Of a DNA stretch of 17,410 nucleotides, positions 5,653-13,664 are shown piece by piece. Both the position numbers and the translations under genes were made by a program. Each line of letters starts with the position of its first letter. Position 1 is the first letter of the stretch. Under the pieces are notes generated by a model that had not been told where the DNA came from, did not search any database, and was given only the letters and a program-made list of their open reading frames with translations. Source of the stretch: an uncultured Dorea sp. (lineage in GTDB: Bacteria > Bacillota > Clostridia > Lachnospirales > Lachnospiraceae); contig CAKRAT010000045.1 of NCBI GenBank assembly GCA_934295165.1, forward strand, positions 1-17,410, in the 5' to 3' direction.

Positions 5653-6009
5653 ATGGAGAATAAATTACCTTTCTATATGGCCTACCCGGTTCCGATGCTG
5701 TATGATAATGACCGGTGTGCGAGAAGAGACTATGACTATATGAAAAGCATTTATCCGGATGCGGCAAAGAGGGTGCTTCCTTATATAGAAGAGGAATGTG
5801 ACCGGATGGAGTATGACGGAAGCATGATGTATGATGAATACCCGGACCGTCTGCAGCTCCGTCTGATGTGCCGGAGAATCTATGACAAGGCAGAAAAGGA
5901 AGAGAAAGATCCGGGAACGTGGCTTATGGATCTGATCGAGGTCATGACATATCAGGAGCTTTGCCGGAGACGTATGGAACATAGAGAAGTACGCAAAAAA
6001 TTATATTGA
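5653..6009 (+). CDS. Conserved hypothetical protein of Lachnospiraceae type
   Basis: A 118-residue soluble, charged protein. It starts MENKLPFYMAYPVPMLYDND and carries DYMKSIYPDAAKRVLPYIEEECDRMEYDGSMMYDEYPDRLQLRL, a pattern I associate with a small protein of unknown function common in Lachnospiraceae. ATG 5653 follows AAGGAG near 5637. There are no membrane segments or cysteine clusters. It stands alone between the accessory region and the shikimate-kinase-like gene, with a hairpin after its stop. It probably marks the left edge of the conserved chromosome backbone. Confidence 0.75.
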   Translation: MENKLPFYMAYPVPMLYDNDRCARRDYDYMKSIYPDAAKRVLPYIEEECDRMEYDGSMMYDEYPDRLQLRLMCRRIYDKAEKEEKDPGTWLMDLIEVMTYQELCRRRMEHREVRKKLY

Positions 6010-6011
6010 TC

Positions 6012-6056
6012 TACAAGAGGGCATCTGGAAAAAAACTTCCACTTGGCCCTCTTGTA
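6012..6056 (+). terminator. Strong hairpin after the conserved hypothetical (no clear U-run)
   Basis: tacaagagggc (6012-6022) pairs perfectly with gccctcttgta (6046-6056). A nested GGAA/TTCC stem lies inside. The sequence after it (tgttatac) lacks a T-run, so it may be a weak terminator or an mRNA-end stabiliser. Confidence 0.5.
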
Positions 6057-6141
6057 TGTTATACTGTGCGTTGACAAAAGATAGTTTGAGAGAAAAAATA
6101 AAAGACAAAACATAAGAACTATAAATACAGGAGGATGCATC

Positions 6142-6645
6142 ATGGCAGATAACAACATCATTTTTATCGGAATGCCGGCGGTTGGAAAGAGTACAGTTGG
6201 TGTGGTAATTGCAAAGAGACTGGGATATAAGTTCGTGGACACAGATCTTCTGATCCAGGAATCAGAAGGAAAGCTTCTGAAAGATATTATTGCAGATGTC
6301 GGACCGGATGGATTTCTGAAAGTAGAGGACAGAATTAACGCGCAGGTGGAAGCGGAACATACAGTCATCTCTCCCGGCGGCAGTGTGGTATACTGTGAAA
6401 ATGCAATGAAACATTATAAAGAAATCGGCAAAGTCGTATATTTGCAGGCATCCTTTGAGACAATAAACAGCAGACTTAAGAATGCCAAAGGACGCGGTGT
6501 CGTACTGCGTGACGGACAGACATTAAAAGACCTGTATGATGAAAGGGTAAGGCTGTTTGAGAAGTATGCGGACATTACAGTATGTGAAGATGATCAGAAG
6601 CTTGAAGATACCATTGAATCGGTTTTGACTGCATTAGGGGAGTAA
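6142..6645 (+). CDS. Shikimate-kinase-like P-loop kinase
   Basis: A 167-residue P-loop kinase of the shikimate kinase family, which uses ATP to phosphorylate shikimate in aromatic amino acid synthesis. Seen: Walker A GMPAVGKST (residues 10-18), VDTD (33-36), a glycine motif SPGGSVVY where true shikimate kinases usually have GGG, and the C-terminal RVRLFEKYADITV. Two substrate features look changed: the usual GFR...E (shikimate-binding Arg) reads GFLKVED, and the lid motif RPLL reads RGVVL. No other aromatic-pathway gene is nearby. AGGAGG (6129-6134) precedes ATG 6142 by seven bases. The kinase family is confident; the substrate is not, and a paralog acting on another small molecule is possible. 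Confidence 0.82.
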   Translation: MADNNIIFIGMPAVGKSTVGVVIAKRLGYKFVDTDLLIQESEGKLLKDIIADVGPDGFLKVEDRINAQVEAEHTVISPGGSVVYCENAMKHYKEIGKVVYLQASFETINSRLKNAKGRGVVLRDGQTLKDLYDERVRLFEKYADITVCEDDQKLEDTIESVLTALGE

Positions 6646-6712
6646 AAGTGCACAAGTATTGATGAAATGATCGCAATATGTTACAATAAAATTACATAAC
6701 TGTAAAAAATAT

Positions 6713-6740
6713 TTTACAATTGAGAAATTTGTGCTATAAT
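6713..6740 (+). promoter_or_regulatory. Promoter for murA, extended -10 type
   Basis: TTTACA (6713-6718), a 16-base spacer, then TGC-TATAAT (-10 at 6735-6740). A start near 6747 leaves a leader of about 190 bases before murA. Confidence 0.7.
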
Positions 6741-6939
6741 AGGCGCGAACCTTTTTTTGAGGGTTATATTGTGGTGCAGAAATATATGCATTTATGTACA
6801 ATTTGAGAAAATCCAATTAGAAAATTTTAGATATAGAAATTACATGTAAAGAAAAATAACATGTAAAAGACATAAACAGCAGATAAGAACAGATTTATTG
6901 TAATTAGAGATTTATATAAATATTAATGAGGTGTAATCG

Positions 6940-8232
6940 ATGGAACAGTATATTATTAAAGGCGGTCACCCGCTTGTGGGAGAAGTGGAAATCGGCGGAG
7001 CAAAGAATGCGGCGCTTGCGATTCTTGCAGCAGCAATCATGACAGATGAGACCGTATTAATTGATAACTTACCGGATGTAAATGACATTAACGTACTGAT
7101 CGACGCAATTGAGGGGATTGGAGCACAGGTACATCGTGTTGACCGTCATACAGTTAAGATTAACGGAGCGAGCATCAAGAATGTAGATATTGAGTATGAT
7201 TACATTAAGAAGATCCGTGCTTCTTATTACCTTCTTGGAGCATTACTTGGAAAATATAAACGTGCTGAAGTTGCACTTCCGGGAGGATGTAATATCGGAA
7301 GCAGACCGATCGACCAGCATCTGAAAGGATTCCGTGCACTTGGTGCTGATGTAGATATCGAACATGGCAAGATTGTTGCAGAGGCAGATCGTCTTGTCGG
7401 AAAGCACATTTATTTTGACGTTGTCAGTGTTGGAGCAACTATCAACGTTATGATGGCAGCAGCTATGGCAGAAGGACTTACCATTCTGGAAAATGTTGCA
7501 AAAGAGCCGCACGTTGTAGATGTTGCAAACTTCCTGAACAGTATGGGAGCCAACATCAGAGGAGCTGGTACAGACGTGATCAAGATCCGTGGAGTACAGC
7601 GCCTTCACAGCACAGAATATTCCGTAATTCCGGATCAGATCGAAGCCGGAACATTTATGTTTGCGGCAGCGGCTACCAGAGGAGATGTTACGGTACTGAA
7701 TGTTATTCCGAAGCATCTGGAGGCTACGATTGCAAAACTGGTAGAGATCGGATGCGAGGTAGAAGAATTTGACGATGCAGTACGTGTCGTTTCCAAGGGA
7801 GGACTTACAAGTACTCATGTGAAGACACTTCCGTATCCTGGATTCCCGACAGATATGCAGCCGCAGATCGGCGTGACACTGGCTTTATGTAAGGGGACAA
7901 GTATCATTACAGAAAGTATTTTTGAAAATCGTTTCAAATATCTGGATGAGCTCGCAAGAATGGGAGCCAATGTAAAAGTAGAAGGTAATTCCGCAACGAT
8001 CGAAGGTGTGGCAGAATTCTCCGGAGCAAGAGTAAGCGCACCGGATCTTCGTGCAGGAGCTGCACTTTGCATTGCTGGTCTGGCAGCAGACGGAATTACA
8101 ATTGTAGACGATATCGTATATATCCAGAGAGGATATGAGAGATTCGAAGAGAAACTTCGCAGCATCGGTGGAATCATAGAAAGAGTCGATTCCGAAAAAG
8201 CAATCCAGAAGTTCAAATTAAAAGTAGGCTAG
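6940..8232 (+). CDS. murA: UDP-N-acetylglucosamine 1-carboxyvinyltransferase
   Basis: This cytoplasmic enzyme transfers enolpyruvate from PEP to UDP-GlcNAc, the first committed step of peptidoglycan synthesis, and is the fosfomycin target. Seen: GGAKNAAL with the substrate-binding K22, and the catalytic loop LPGGCNIGSRPIDQH with C117, the residue fosfomycin alkylates, so the usual sensitive form. GFPTDMQPQ and the RGYERFEEKLRSIGG end are also typical of the family. The length of 430 residues is slightly above the usual 417-420 because of a short lysine-containing tail. ATG 6940 follows GAGGTG at good distance. Firmicutes often carry two murA paralogs, and which one this is cannot be decided here. 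It has its own promoter and long leader, and is followed by the metK riboswitch. Confidence 0.96.
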   Translation: MEQYIIKGGHPLVGEVEIGGAKNAALAILAAAIMTDETVLIDNLPDVNDINVLIDAIEGIGAQVHRVDRHTVKINGASIKNVDIEYDYIKKIRASYYLLGALLGKYKRAEVALPGGCNIGSRPIDQHLKGFRALGADVDIEHGKIVAEADRLVGKHIYFDVVSVGATINVMMAAAMAEGLTILENVAKEPHVVDVANFLNSMGANIRGAGTDVIKIRGVQRLHSTEYSVIPDQIEAGTFMFAAAATRGDVTVLNVIPKHLEATIAKLVEIGCEVEEFDDAVRVVSKGGLTSTHVKTLPYPGFPTDMQPQIGVTLALCKGTSIITESIFENRFKYLDELARMGANVKVEGNSATIEGVAEFSGARVSAPDLRAGAALCIAGLAADGITIVDDIVYIQRGYERFEEKLRSIGGIIERVDSEKAIQKFKLKVG

Positions 8233-8258
8233 ATGATACACTTTCTTAGTTATGTCTA

Positions 8259-8287
8259 TTGACAGCACAGGGAAAATAGAGTAAAGT
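8259..8287 (+). promoter_or_regulatory. Promoter of the metK riboswitch transcript
   Basis: A perfect TTGACA (8259-8264), 17 bases, then TAAAGT (8282-8287). A start near 8294 would place the SAM riboswitch about 30 bases into the transcript. Confidence 0.7.
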
Positions 8288-8325
8288 TTTAGTCGTATCA
8301 GAAATAACTTAATAAAAGCAAACTT

Positions 8326-8424
8326 TCTCTTATTCAGAGCAGTGGAGATACAAAGGATCTGTGAAACTGCGGCAACCCCATTGAAGGAAGGTGCCAGCCT
8401 GAGCGAGTGATCGAACAATAAGAG
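8326..8424 (+). ncRNA. SAM-I (S-box) riboswitch
   Basis: The conserved S-box layout is visible. P1 is ctcttatt (8326-8333) with aataagag (8417-8424). Then come CAGAG...GTGGAG, the core GCGGCAACC (8379-8387), GGTGCCAGCC, and the closing strand. S-box RNAs bind S-adenosylmethionine and switch off downstream methionine/SAM genes. The next gene is metK, the SAM synthetase, as expected for feedback control. Bases after P1 (GGA and GGTTT, 8424-8433) can pair with the terminator's left arm (AAACC and TCC) as an antiterminator. Confidence 0.93.
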
Positions 8425-8444
8425 GATTGGTTTATGAAGATATC

Positions 8445-8476
8445 AAACCGTCCACTTATGCGAGTGGACGGTTTTT
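8445..8476 (+). terminator. Riboswitch-controlled terminator ahead of metK
   Basis: aaaccgtccact (8445-8456) pairs over 12 bp with agtggacggttt (8463-8474), with a six-base loop and T's through 8476. Lying between the SAM riboswitch and metK, it should form when SAM is bound. Confidence 0.9.
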
Positions 8477-8614
8477 AAGCGTCAGAATATGCAGGAGAAA
8501 TTGCCATTGGGAGTTTTTGCGGATGCTTTTGGAAATGGCGGTTCTCTGTATAAAGACAATCCCAGGAGAAAGAATGCGGGAACTGTTTTTTTGAAAAGAA
8601 GGAGAGAAAAGAAC

Positions 8615-9802
8615 GTGGAAAGAAGATTATTTACGTCAGAATCGGTAACTGAAGGACATCCGGATAAAATGTGTGATCAAATCTCTGATGCCATTCTGGA
8701 TGCATTGATGGAACAGGATCCAATGAGCCGTGTTGCATGTGAGACGGCAACAACAACAGGTATGGTTCTTGTTATGGGTGAGATTACAACAAATGCGTAT
8801 ATCGATATTCAGAAAATTGTCCGTGATACGGTCAAAGAGATTGGATACACAAGAGGAAAATATGGATTCGATGCAGATACCTGTGGTGTGATCACAGCAA
8901 TCGACGAGCAGTCTACAGATATCGCTATGGGTGTTGATAAAGCCCTTGAAGCAAAAGAGCATACAATGTCTGAAGAAGAGATTGATGCAATCGGAGCAGG
9001 AGACCAGGGAATGATGTTCGGATATGCTTCCGATGAGACACCGGAATATATGCCATACCCGATCGCACTGGCACACAAGCTCGCAAGAAAGCTTACAGAA
9101 GTAAGAAAGAACGGAACACTTCCATACTTAAGACCAGATGGAAAGACACAGGTTACTGTAGAATATGATGAGAACGGAGTTCCGGCACGTCTGGATGCTG
9201 TTGTACTTTCTACACAGCATGATCCGGAAGTAACACAGGATCAGATCCACAAAGATATTAAGAAATATGTATTCGATACAACAATTCCGGAAGGAATGGT
9301 AGATAATCAGACAAAATTCTTCATTAACCCGACCGGACGTTTCGTAATCGGTGGACCACACGGAGACAGTGGACTTACAGGACGTAAGATTATCGTAGAT
9401 ACTTACGGTGGAATGGCACGTCACGGCGGCGGAGCTTTCTCGGGAAAAGACTGCACAAAGGTTGACCGTTCTGCAGCTTACGCAGCACGTTACGTTGCCA
9501 AGAACATCGTTGCAGCAGGACTTGCTAAGAAATGTGAGATCCAGTTATCATACGCAATCGGTGTTGCACATCCGACATCTATCATGGTAGATACATTCGG
9601 AACAGGTGCATTAGAAGATGATAAGCTGGTAGAAATCGTTCGTGAGAACTTCGACCTCCGTCCGGCAGGAATCATCAAGATGCTTGATCTTAGAAGACCA
9701 ATTTACAAACAGACAGCAGCTTACGGACATTTCGGACGTACAGACATTGATCTTCCATGGGAAAAACTGGATAAGGCAGACGATTTGAAGAAATATCTGT
9801 AA
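8615..9802 (+). CDS. metK: S-adenosylmethionine synthetase
   Basis: Makes S-adenosylmethionine from methionine and ATP in the cytoplasm. I start it at GTG 8615, giving [18 protein letters not shown] and 395 residues, the normal family length. AAGGAG around 8599-8604 precedes it. The in-frame ATG at 8489 would add 42 unrelated residues and has no ribosome site. Seen: GHPDK (14-18), [12 protein letters not shown] (the ATP-binding hexapeptide region), [21 protein letters not shown] and GGGAFSGKD, all hallmark MetK motifs. It is controlled by the SAM-I riboswitch and terminator upstream. The 138 bases between terminator and start hold only a weak TCCC/GGGA hairpin before seven T's (8587-8593). 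A terminator follows at 9891. Confidence 0.97.
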   Translation: MERRLFTSESVTEGHPDKMCDQISDAILDALMEQDPMSRVACETATTTGMVLVMGEITTNAYIDIQKIVRDTVKEIGYTRGKYGFDADTCGVITAIDEQSTDIAMGVDKALEAKEHTMSEEEIDAIGAGDQGMMFGYASDETPEYMPYPIALAHKLARKLTEVRKNGTLPYLRPDGKTQVTVEYDENGVPARLDAVVLSTQHDPEVTQDQIHKDIKKYVFDTTIPEGMVDNQTKFFINPTGRFVIGGPHGDSGLTGRKIIVDTYGGMARHGGGAFSGKDCTKVDRSAAYAARYVAKNIVAAGLAKKCEIQLSYAIGVAHPTSIMVDTFGTGALEDDKLVEIVRENFDLRPAGIIKMLDLRRPIYKQTAAYGHFGRTDIDLPWEKLDKADDLKKYL

Positions 9803-9890
9803 GAAATAGATGGAAAAAGCAGAATATTTTACGGATGATTTCCGATAGAATGTTTTGTGAGCTGTTTTTATAGAAATTTTATAAAAGTTT

Positions 9891-9922
9891 ATGGGTGCTT
9901 TGGTGTGAAGCACCCATTTTTC
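9891..9922 (+). terminator. Intrinsic terminator after metK
   Basis: atgggtgctt (9891-9900) pairs perfectly with aagcacccat (9908-9917), followed by five T's. The next promoter's -10 box starts five bases later. Confidence 0.88.
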
Positions 9923-9923
9923 A

Positions 9924-9932
9924 TGCTATAAT
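9924..9932 (+). promoter_or_regulatory. Extended -10 promoter element for the two-component operon
   Basis: TGC-TATAAT with the -10 box at 9927-9932, directly behind the metK terminator. No good -35 box is present; the position falls within the terminator hairpin. The start codon of the kinase is only 23 bases past the -10 box. Confidence 0.55.
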
Positions 9933-9954
9933 TTTTTTAGTGGAGGACAGATAC

Positions 9955-11448
9955 ATGAAGCTGAAAACGCGATTAGTTATAGCATTTTTTACGATTATCA
10001 CCATACCGGTCCTTATGGCAGCCATGATGGTTTCAATGGTATGCCGCTATCAGATCGGAGTGGTGGAGAAGAATTATGGGATTACAGGAACGACGATTTC
10101 TGATTTTACGAATTCCATGCAGGTACTTGCACGTGTTACGGAGAAGCCGTATCATGAACTGAAGGATATGTCAGAACAGGCATCTGAGATGGAAGATGCG
10201 ACAGAACTGGATCAGTTTAATAAAAAACTGGAGAATAAGAATGCATACCTGCTGGTGAGAAAAGACGGAACAATCGTATATACGGGCAGCGATGATGATC
10301 GTGTAAAAGCGGTGATCGAACAATTGCCGGGATATGGAGATACAGATACAACATCGGAGAACGGAATTTATCTTGGCGGAGATGCAGAAGCATTGGTAAA
10401 ACAGGTAGATTTCAGATATGATGACGGCAATAAGGGAAGTGCGTTCATTGTGTCAGATGTATCCAATGTAATTCCGGAGGTTGGACAGTTTTTCTGCGAA
10501 ATCCTGATTGGAATTGTAGTGATACTGATACTTACTTCGGCAGCTTTTATTATATGGATTTACCGTGCGGTTATGGGACCGATCGGCAAGATGCAGACAG
10601 CGGCGCAGAATATCAAGGATGGGAATCTGGATTTTGAGTTGAAACCGGAGGCTGACGATGAACTTGGAAAACTCTGCCAGAGCCTGGAAGAGATGAGAGG
10701 ACGCCTGAAGGATAGTGCCGAAGAAAAATTGAAATATGACAAAGAAAGTAAAGAACTGATAAGTAACATTTCACATGATCTGAAGACACCTGTGACAACG
10801 ATCAAAGGTTATGCCGAAGGAATTATAGATGGTGTTGCAGATACACCGGAGAAGATAGACCGGTATGTCAGAACAATCTACAATAAAGCGACAGAGATGA
10901 ATACGCTGATCAATGAGCTGACATTGTATTCTAAGATCGATACGAATAAGATCCCTTACAATTTTAATATCGTGTCGGCGAATGAATATTTCAACGACTG
11001 TGCGGATGACCTGTCGGTTGAACTGGCAGCACAGAATGTAGGATTTGGTTATTTTAATTATGTAGAGAAAAATGTACGGATCATTGCAGACCCGGAGCAG
11101 GTAAAACGTGTGATTCACAATATTGTCAACAATTCGTTGAAATATATGGACAAACCAAAGGGAATGATCAATCTGCGTGTCAAAGATGTAGGAGATTTTG
11201 TACAGATTGAACTGGAAGACAACGGAAAAGGAATTGCGGCAAAAGACCTGCCGAATATCTTTGACCGGTTTTATCGGACCGATGCGTCGAGAAATTCGTC
11301 CACCGGAGGAAGTGGAATCGGTTTGTCTGTAGTAAAGAAGATTGTAGAAGAACACGGCGGTAAGATCTGGGCAACAAGCAGAGAAGAGACCGGAACGACA
11401 ATGTATTTTGTACTAAGAAAGTATCAGGAGGTACCAGTCAATGAGTAA
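9955..11448 (+). CDS. Membrane sensor histidine kinase
   Basis: A 497-residue sensor kinase. ATG 9955 follows GGAGG (9942-9946) at eight bases; an in-frame ATG at 9895 lies inside the terminator and is rejected. Domains: first membrane helix about 9-30, extracellular sensor about 31-178, second membrane helix about 180-200, HAMP about 200-255 (GPIGKMQTAAQNIKDGNLDF), HisKA with phospho-acceptor H274 in SNISHDLKTPV, then the ATPase domain with N box VIHNIVNNSLKY, G1 DNGKGI, F box FDRFYR and G2 GGSGIGLSVVKKIVEEHGG. All catalytic motifs are intact. Its stop overlaps the start of the response regulator by eight bases (ATGAGTAA), so they are co-translated partners. The extracellular part has no motif that tells the signal. 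Confidence 0.95.
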   Translation: MKLKTRLVIAFFTIITIPVLMAAMMVSMVCRYQIGVVEKNYGITGTTISDFTNSMQVLARVTEKPYHELKDMSEQASEMEDATELDQFNKKLENKNAYLLVRKDGTIVYTGSDDDRVKAVIEQLPGYGDTDTTSENGIYLGGDAEALVKQVDFRYDDGNKGSAFIVSDVSNVIPEVGQFFCEILIGIVVILILTSAAFIIWIYRAVMGPIGKMQTAAQNIKDGNLDFELKPEADDELGKLCQSLEEMRGRLKDSAEEKLKYDKESKELISNISHDLKTPVTTIKGYAEGIIDGVADTPEKIDRYVRTIYNKATEMNTLINELTLYSKIDTNKIPYNFNIVSANEYFNDCADDLSVELAAQNVGFGYFNYVEKNVRIIADPEQVKRVIHNIVNNSLKYMDKPKGMINLRVKDVGDFVQIELEDNGKGIAAKDLPNIFDRFYRTDASRNSSTGGSGIGLSVVKKIVEEHGGKIWATSREETGTTMYFVLRKYQEVPVNE

Positions 11449-12130
11449 GATATTAATAGTAGAAGACGAAGAAGCAATTGCAGATCTGGAACGGGATTAT
11501 CTGGAACTGAGCGGGTTCACCGTAGAGGTTGCAAATGACGGAGATACAGGACTTCAGAAAGCACTGAACGAAGATTATGATCTTCTGATCCTGGATCTGA
11601 TGCTGCCGGGAACGGACGGATTCGATATCTGCCGTCAGGTGCGTGATGTGAAGAATACACCGATCGTGATGGTATCTGCGAAGAAAGATGATATCGATAA
11701 GATCAGGGGACTGGGACTCGGTGCCGATGATTACATGACGAAGCCGTTCAGCCCGAGCGAGCTGGTAGCGAGAGTGAAAGCGCATCTGGCAAGATATGAC
11801 CGTCTGACCGGAAGTGCGGCAGAGAAGAATAAAGTGATCGAGATCAGAGGACTGAAGATTGATACAACTGCAAGACGTGTGTGGGTGAACGGAGAAGAAC
11901 GTACATTTACGACGAAGGAATTCGATCTGCTGACATTCCTTGCGAGCCATCCGAACCACGTATATTCGAAAGAAGAGTTATTCCGTGAGATCTGGGATAT
12001 GGAGTCCATCGGGGATATCGCAACGGTAACGGTGCATATCAAGAAGATCCGTGAGAAAGTAGAAGTGGATACATCCAACCCGCAGTATATTGAGACGATA
12101 TGGGGTGTTGGGTACAGATTCAAGGTGTAA
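11441..12130 (+). CDS. OmpR/PhoB-family response regulator
   Basis: A 229-residue regulator. The receiver domain (1-120) has the acidic pair E8/D9, phospho-acceptor D52 in LILDLMLPGTDG, S79 in MVSAK and K101 in MTKPF. A winged-helix DNA-binding domain (about 129-229) follows, with TFTTKEFDLLTFLASHPNHVYSKEELFREIW and the C-terminal hairpin IETIWGVGYRFKV. ATG 11441 lies inside the end of the kinase gene, with AGGAGG (11426-11431) ahead. It would be phosphorylated by the kinase upstream and bind promoters. Target genes cannot be read from this window. A strong terminator ends the operon. Confidence 0.95.
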   Translation: MSKILIVEDEEAIADLERDYLELSGFTVEVANDGDTGLQKALNEDYDLLILDLMLPGTDGFDICRQVRDVKNTPIVMVSAKKDDIDKIRGLGLGADDYMTKPFSPSELVARVKAHLARYDRLTGSAAEKNKVIEIRGLKIDTTARRVWVNGEERTFTTKEFDLLTFLASHPNHVYSKEELFREIWDMESIGDIATVTVHIKKIREKVEVDTSNPQYIETIWGVGYRFKV

Positions 12131-12184
12131 GAATATAACAAAATATTTTTATAAGTATATTGCAATAGAAGAGAATGCAGAAAA

Positions 12185-12218
12185 TCCCCAGAGGTGTACC
12201 AGACCTCCGGGGGTTTTT
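12185..12218 (+). terminator. Intrinsic terminator of the two-component operon
   Basis: CCCC-a-GAGGT (12186-12195) pairs with ACCTC-c-GGGG (12203-12212), followed by five T's (12214-12218). Confidence 0.88.
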
Positions 12219-12278
12219 ATTCAATTGAGGATATGGTATGATAATATAAAATAACCAGAAACACGAGGAACAACATAT

Positions 12279-13073
12279 ATGATCACAAGCACATCCAATG
12301 CCAGAATCAAACGTCTGGTAAATTTAAAAAAGAAGAGAAAATTAAGAGACGAGGAAAGCGTCTTCCTGGTAGAAGGAATCCGTATGTTCCGGGAAGTACC
12401 GCCTGACAAGTTAAAAGAAGTCTATGTATCCGAATCATTTTACAAAAAAGAAAAAGATACTGTAAAAGAAGTCCTGAAAGACTCCAGGGTAAGAGTCGAA
12501 GAACTGACAGATACAGTATTCGCCCATGCGTCAGATACCAAGACTCCGCAGGGCATCCTGTGCGTGGTGGAGCAGATGAATCATAAAGTCAGTGAACTGA
12601 CTTCGGCAAAATGTCCGCTGATCATGGTATTGGATCATCTTCAGGATCCGGGGAACCTGGGAACAATCCTTCGTACAGCAGAGGGAGCCGGAGTAACAGG
12701 AATCCTCATGGACAGAGAATGTGTCGATATTTATAACCCGAAGACAATCCGCTCGACGATGGGGTCGGTATACCGTATGCCATTCGTGTACGTGGAAGAT
12801 CTGGGTAAAGGAATACGGGATTTAAAAGACAAAGGCATCACCACTTATGCGGCACATCTGGAAGGAAAGCATTCTTATGATGAAGAAGACCTGACAAATC
12901 CTTGTGCGTTCCTGATCGGGAATGAGGGAAATGGACTGAGACGGGAGATTGCAGATATGGCAGACTGTTATATTAAGATTCCTATGCTTGGACAGGTAGA
13001 ATCACTGAATGCAGCGATTGCATCTTCCATATTGATGTTCGAGGCTGCAAGACAGAGAAGGAAGGCAGATTAG
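12279..13073 (+). CDS. SpoU/TrmH-family RNA 2'-O-methyltransferase
   Basis: A 264-residue SAM-dependent enzyme that methylates a ribose 2'-OH in rRNA or tRNA. An N-terminal RNA-substrate-binding domain (about 1-100, starting ITSTSNARIKRLVNLKKKRKLR) precedes the knotted SPOUT domain. Three family motifs are present: N126 and R132 in LQDPGNLGTILRTAEGAG, IGNEGNGL (213-220, E216), and IPMLGQVESLNAAIASSI (S242-L-N244). ATG 12279 follows a gagga site. The layout is that of YsgA/RlmB-like enzymes, but the exact nucleotide target is unknown. The product would use SAM made by MetK. It stands between terminators and promoters of its own, with no clear operon partner. Confidence 0.92.
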   Translation: MITSTSNARIKRLVNLKKKRKLRDEESVFLVEGIRMFREVPPDKLKEVYVSESFYKKEKDTVKEVLKDSRVRVEELTDTVFAHASDTKTPQGILCVVEQMNHKVSELTSAKCPLIMVLDHLQDPGNLGTILRTAEGAGVTGILMDRECVDIYNPKTIRSTMGSVYRMPFVYVEDLGKGIRDLKDKGITTYAAHLEGKHSYDEEDLTNPCAFLIGNEGNGLRREIADMADCYIKIPMLGQVESLNAAIASSILMFEAARQRRKAD

Positions 13074-13156
13074 ACTTTCGAAATTGGCTTTATACAGAAT
13101 ATAAAGCTGTATATTACATAAAATGAGATACAATTTATTCATTTTGCGGAAGAAAA

Positions 13157-13185
13157 TTGCTTTCTTTATCAGAGTATAGTAATAT
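13157..13185 (+). promoter_or_regulatory. Possible promoter for the NfeD/SPFH operon
   Basis: TTGCTT (13157-13162), 17 bases, TAATAT (13180-13185), about 42 bases ahead of the NfeD start. Both boxes are imperfect. A GCTTTAT/ATAAAGC inverted repeat (13087-13107) lies upstream without a T-run. Confidence 0.4.
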
Positions 13186-13226
13186 AGTGAACAAGAAATA
13201 CTATACTGGGAAAAGAGGGAAGGCTT

Positions 13227-13661
13227 ATGAAAGTGAGCTATTGGCTGGCAATATTTATTGTATTGCTGATCATTGAGATCGCGACGATGGGACTTACCAC
13301 GATCTGGTTTGCCGGAGGTGCGCTGATTGCATTTTTTGCGGGGCTTGCAGGCTTTGGACTGGGCATTCAGATCGGTGTATTTATTATAGTTTCGATCTTG
13401 CTTCTGCTTCTGACAAGACCGCTTGCGGTGAAGTGCTTTAATCAGGAGAGGCAGAGGACGAATGCGGAGAGCCTGATCGGCCAGCAGGCACTGGTGACAG
13501 AAGATATCGACACGATAAAGGCAAAAGGTCAGGTAGAGATCCGGGGGCAGATCTGGTCGGCAAAGACGGATGAGCCGGACGGAAAGATTTCAAAGAATAC
13601 AGTCGTTGTAGTAAATGGTATTCAGGGCGTAAAGCTGATTGTAAGAACCAGAGAGGAGTAA
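13227..13661 (+). CDS. NfeD-like membrane protein
   Basis: A 144-residue protein with closely packed hydrophobic segments in residues 4-70 (YWLAIFIVLLIIEIATMG; WFAGGALIAFFAGLAG; VFIIVSILLLLLTRPLA). A soluble beta-rich domain follows (about 78-144: SLIGQQALVTEDID...GQVEIRGQIWSAK...VVVVNGIQGVKLIV), the OB-fold found at the end of NfeD proteins. Short NfeD proteins lack the protease part and work with a stomatin-like partner at the membrane. That partner is the next gene, starting three bases after this stop. agggaagg precedes ATG 13227. The role in membrane organisation is family knowledge; no specific process is shown here. Confidence 0.92.
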   Translation: MKVSYWLAIFIVLLIIEIATMGLTTIWFAGGALIAFFAGLAGFGLGIQIGVFIIVSILLLLLTRPLAVKCFNQERQRTNAESLIGQQALVTEDIDTIKAKGQVEIRGQIWSAKTDEPDGKISKNTVVVVNGIQGVKLIVRTREE

Positions 13662-13664
13662 ATT

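Noticed and set aside
6071..6100. TTGACA at 6071 as promoter of the shikimate-kinase-like gene
   Set aside because: The -35 box is perfect but only A-rich sequence lies at the -10 position, so the promoter is unproven.
8489..8614. In-frame 42-residue N-terminal extension of metK from ATG 8489
   Set aside because: No ribosome site before it, the residues are unlike MetK, and GTG 8615 has AAGGAG and gives the normal family length.
9895..9954. Earlier start for the histidine kinase at 9895
   Set aside because: The extension lies in the metK terminator and ahead of the -10 box; ATG 9955 has GGAGG at eight bases.
13087..13107. GCTTTAT/ATAAAGC inverted repeat after the RNA methyltransferase gene as a terminator
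   Set aside because: A weak AT-rich stem without a T-run; it may be chance.
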